From Panagrolaimus kolymaensis (Eukaryota > Nematoda > Chromadorea > Rhabditida > Panagrolaimidae): a DNA stretch of 64,000 nt. How positions within the stretch are numbered: position 1 is the first letter of the stretch; the number at the start of each line of letters is the position of its first letter. The stretch is from contig JAJQJQ010000036.1 of NCBI GenBank assembly GCA_028622995.1, positions 434,001 through 498,000 on the forward strand, written 5' to 3'. A model generated the notes under the pieces. It made no database searches. It saw only the letters and a program-made list of their open reading frames with translations, and was not told the origin of the DNA. This document shows, in pieces, positions 60,501-64,000 of this stretch. A program made the position numbers and the translations under genes.

Positions 60501-63500
60501 TCATTTTTTAAAATCCAAAATCGGTATGTAAAACATTTACTGAAAGCCTTTATTAATTTAAAAATTAATTTTGCATCAACAAAACACGATTCAGCACTGT
60601 TAAGTGAAATTAAAAGCAAGAAATACCTTAATGGTTTCATTTTTTAAAATCCAAAATCGGTATGTAAAACATTTACTGAAAGCCTTTATTAATTTAAAAA
60701 TTAATTTTGCATCAACAAAACACGATTCAGCACTGTTAAGTGAAATTAAAAGCAAGAAATACCTTAATGGTTTCATTTTTTAAAATCCAAAATCGGTATG
60801 TAAAACATTTACTGAAAGCCTTTAATTTTGCATCAACAAAACACGATTCAGCACTGTTAAGTGAAATTAAAAGCAAGAAATACCTTAATGGTTTCATTTT
60901 TTAAAATCCAAAATCGGTATGTAAAACATTTACTGAAAGCCTTTATTAATTTAAAAATTAATTTTGCATCAACAAAACACGATTCAGCACTGTTAAGTGA
61001 AATTAAAAGCAAGAAATACCTTAATGGTTTCATTTTTTAAAATCCAAAATCGGTATGTAAAACATTTACTGAAAGCCTTTATTAATTTAAAAATTAATTT
61101 TGCATCAACAAAACACGATTCAGCACTGTTAAGTGAAATTAAAAGCAAGAAATACCTTAATGGTTTCATTTTTTAAAATCCAAAATCGGTATGTAAAACA
61201 TTTACTGAAAGCCTTTATTAATTTAAAAATTAATTTTGCATCAACAAAACACGATTCAGCACTGTTAAGTGAAATTAAAAGCAAGAAATCTCTTAATGGT
61301 TTCATTTTTTAAAATCCAAAATCGGTATGTAAAACATTTACTGAAAGCCTTTAATTTTGCATCAACAAAACACGATTCAGCACTGTTAAGTGAAATTAAA
61401 AGCAAGAAATACCTTAATGGTTTCATTTTTTAAAATCCAAAATCGGTATGTAAAACATTTACTGAAAGCCTTTAATTTTGCATCAACAAAACACGATTCA
61501 GCACTGTTAAGTGAAATTAAAAGCAAGAAATACCTTAATGGTTTCATTTTTTAAAATCCAAAATCGGTATGTAAAACATTTACTGAAAGCCTTTAATTTT
61601 GCATCAACAAAACACGATTCAGCACTGTTAAGTGAAATTAAAAGCAAGAAATACCTTAATGGTTTCATTTTTTAAAATCCAAAATCGGTATGTAAAACAT
61701 TTACTGAAAGCCTTTAATTTTGCATCAACAAAACACGATTCAGCACTGTTAAGTGAAATTAAAAGCAAGAAATACCTTAATGGTTTCATTTTTTAAAATC
61801 CAAAATCGGTATGTAAAACATTTACTGAAAGCCTTTATTAATTTAAAAATTAATTTTGCATCAACAAAACACGATTCAGCACTGTTAAGTGAAATTAAAA
61901 GCAAGAAATACCTTAATTGTTTCATTTTTTAAAATCCAAAATCGGTATGTAAAACATTTACTGAAAGCCTTTAATTTTGCATCAACAAAACACGATTCAG
62001 CACTGTTAAGTGAAATTAAAAGCAAGAAATACCTTAATGGTTTCATTTTTTAAAATCCAAAATCGGTATGTAAAACATTTACTGAAAGCCTTTATTAATT
62101 TAAAAATTAATTTTGCATCAACAAAACACGATTCAGCACTGTTAAGTGAAATTAAAAGCAAGAAATACCTTAATGGTTTCATTTTTTAAAATCCAAAATC
62201 GGTATGTAAAACATTTACTGAAAGCCTTTATTAATTTAAAAATTAATTTTGCATCAACAAAACACGATTCAGCACTGTTAAGTGAAATTAAAAGCAAGAA
62301 ATACCTTAATGGTTTCATTTTTTAAAATCCAAAATCGGTATGTAAAACATTTACTGAAAGCCTTTATTAATTTAAAAATTAATTTTGCATCAACAAAACA
62401 CGATTCAGCACTGTTAAGTGAAATTAAAAGCAAGAAATACCTTAATGGTTTCATTTTTTAAAATCCAAAATCGGTATGTAAAACATTTACTGAAAGCCTT
62501 TATTAATTTAAAAATTAATTTTGCATCAACAAAACACGATTCAGCACTGTTAAGTGAAATTAAAAGCAAGAAATACCTTAATGGTTTCATTTTTTAAAAT
62601 CCAAAATCGGTATGTAAAACATTTACTGAAAGCCTTTATTAATTTAAAAATTAATTTTGCATCAACAAAACACGATTCAGCACTGTTAAGTGAAATTAAA
62701 AGCAAGAAATACCTTAATGGTTTCATTTTTTAAAATCCAAAATCGGTATGTAAAACATTTACTGAAAGCCTTTATTAATTTAAAAATTAATTTTGCATCA
62801 ACAAAACACGATTCAGCACTGTTAAGTGAAATTAAAAGCAAGAAATACCTTAATGGTTTCATTTTTTAAAATCCAAAATCGGTATGTAAAACATTTACTG
62901 AAAGCCTTTAATTTTGCATCAACAAAACACGATTCAGCACTGTTAAGTGAAATTAAAAGCAAGAAATACCTTAATGGTTTCATTTTTTAAAATCCAAAAT
63001 CGGTATGTAAAACATTTACTGAAAGCCTTTATTAATTTAAAAATTAATTTTGCATCAACAAAACACGATTCAGCACTGTTAAGTGAAATTAAAAGCAAGA
63101 AATACCTTAATGGTTTCATTTTTTAAAATCCAAAATCGGTATGTAAAACATTTACTGAAAGCCTTTATTAATTTAAAAATTAATTTTGCATCAACAAAAC
63201 ACGATTCAGCACTGTTAAGTGAAATTAAAAGCAAGAAATACCTTAATGGTTTCATTTTTTAAAATCCAAAATCGGTATGTAAAACATTTACTGAAAGCCT
63301 TTATTAATTTAAAAATTAATTTTGCATCAACAAAACACGATTCAGCACTGTTAAGTGAAATTAAAAGCAAGAAATACCTTAATGGTTTCATTTTTTAAAA
63401 TCCAAAATCGGTATGTAAAACATTTACTGAAAGCCTTTATTAATTTAAAAATTAATTTTGCATCAACAAAACACGATTCAGCACTGTTAAGTGAAATTAA

Positions 63501-64000
63501 AAGCAAGAAATACCTTAATGGTTTCATTTTTTAAAATCCAAAATCGGTATGTAAAACATTTACTGAAAGCCTTTATTAATTTAAAAATTAATTTTGCATC
63601 AACAAAACACGATTCAGCACTGTTAAGTGAAATTAAAAGCAAGAAATACCTTAATGGTTTCATTTTTTAAAATCCAAAATCGGTATGTAAAACATTTACT
63701 GAAAGCCTTTATTAATTTAAAAATTAATTTTGCATCAACAAAACACGATTCAGCACTGTTAAGTGAAATTAAAAGCAAGAAATACCTTAATGGTTTCATT
63801 TTTTAAAATCCAAAATCGGTATGTAAAACATTTACTGAAAGCCTTTATTAATTTAAAAATTAATTTTGCATCAACAAAACACGATTCAGCACTGTTAAGT
63901 GAAATTAAAAGCAAGAAATACCTTAATGGTTTCATTTTTTAAAATCCAAAATCGGTATGTAAAACATTTACTGAAAGCCTTTAATTTTGCATCAACAAAA
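57500..64000. repeat. Array zone 6: 136-bp and 121-bp monomers mixed
   Basis: Fourteen copies carry the same 15-bp deletion (GCCTTTAATTTTGCATC replaces GCCTTTATTAATTT...TTTTGCATC), near 57,511, 58,448, 58,978, 59,236, 59,900, 60,292, 60,820, 61,350, 61,471, 61,591, 61,711, 61,970, 62,907 and 63,980. None occurs earlier in the array. The array runs off the window end. Confidence 0.88.

Larger units (their letters stand above)
24373..64000. repeat. 136-bp tandem repeat (satellite) array, at least 39.6 kb
   Basis: Head-to-tail copies of a 136-bp AT-rich monomer run without interruption from 24,373 to the window end, about 290 copies. Constant landmarks in each are AAAATCCAAAATCGG, CATTTACTGAAAGCC, GATTCAGCACTGTTAAG and AAATTAAAAGCAAG. 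Most variation is at a few positions: an AT stretch (AAAAATTAATTTT, AAAAAATAATTTT, AATAAATAATTTT, or a 1-bp longer form), ACATC/GCATC, CACG/CATG, CCTTAATGG/AACTTAATGG/CCATAATGG, and TTTTTTAAAA/TTTTATAAAA. Length variants are 137 and 121 bp. There are no spacers and no inserted genes. The first copy (24,373-24,508) is the most diverged. Confidence 0.99.

Noticed and set aside
24373..64000. CRISPR-like array
   Set aside because: The units are contiguous 136-bp tandem copies with no unique spacers, in a eukaryotic intron-bearing context.
24373..64000. Centromere identity of the array
   Set aside because: Monomer length and higher-order repeats are compatible, but sequence alone cannot show centromere function, and the array directly borders genes.

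Overview
The window is nuclear DNA from a very AT-rich animal genome. It has spliceosomal introns with GT/AG borders and long T-runs on the coding strand. The only recognisable gene is an orthologue of the neuron navigator family (vertebrate NAV1-3, Drosophila sickie, C. elegans UNC-53), a family known from bilaterian animals. Ser, Gln, Asn and His runs in the protein, the transposon content and the base composition suit an arthropod, but the species cannot be named from sequence alone.

Region 1 (1-23,463, + strand): the 3' part of the NAV gene. Fourteen coding exons can be joined with matching splice phases into one uninterrupted frame of 5,052 nt (1,683 codons plus stop). The 5' end lies upstream of the window. 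The reading frame runs from a low-complexity Ser/Pro/Gln-rich region, through two coiled-coil segments, into the C-terminal P-loop AAA-like domain. One exon is only 21 nt long, and one intron is about 8.5 kb.

Region 1 introns: they hold about 20 copies of a roughly 50-bp element with 10-11 bp terminal inverted repeats (AATGATAGTAA / TTACTATCATT) and a TTGACAATAATTT-like core, almost all in the same orientation as the gene. The intron at 13,935-16,840 also carries two non-autonomous hAT-like elements with perfect 8-bp target duplications. Both have an unusual build: C-rich microrepeat arms in direct orientation around an AT-rich core. An isolated GC-richer island at 11,906-12,240 in the 8.5-kb intron could be an alternative terminal exon or a retroelement relic.

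Region 2 (23,464-24,372): the NAV 3' UTR meets, tail to tail, the 3' end of an unidentified minus-strand gene. This gene has a terminal exon at 24,083-24,184, a possible penultimate exon at 24,286-24,370 and a poly(A) signal at 23,937-23,942.

Region 3 (24,373 to the window end, 39.6 kb): an uninterrupted head-to-tail array of about 290 copies of a 136-bp monomer. It has clear zones of monomer variants, multi-unit higher-order repeats, large internal duplications and a 121-bp deletion form confined to the distal part. The array abuts the acceptor-like AG of the minus-strand exon, and its first copy resembles the 3' end of an intron. The array may therefore be an expanded intron of that gene. 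Each monomer also carries, on the minus strand, a short ORF with a signal-peptide-like start; its coding status is doubtful.
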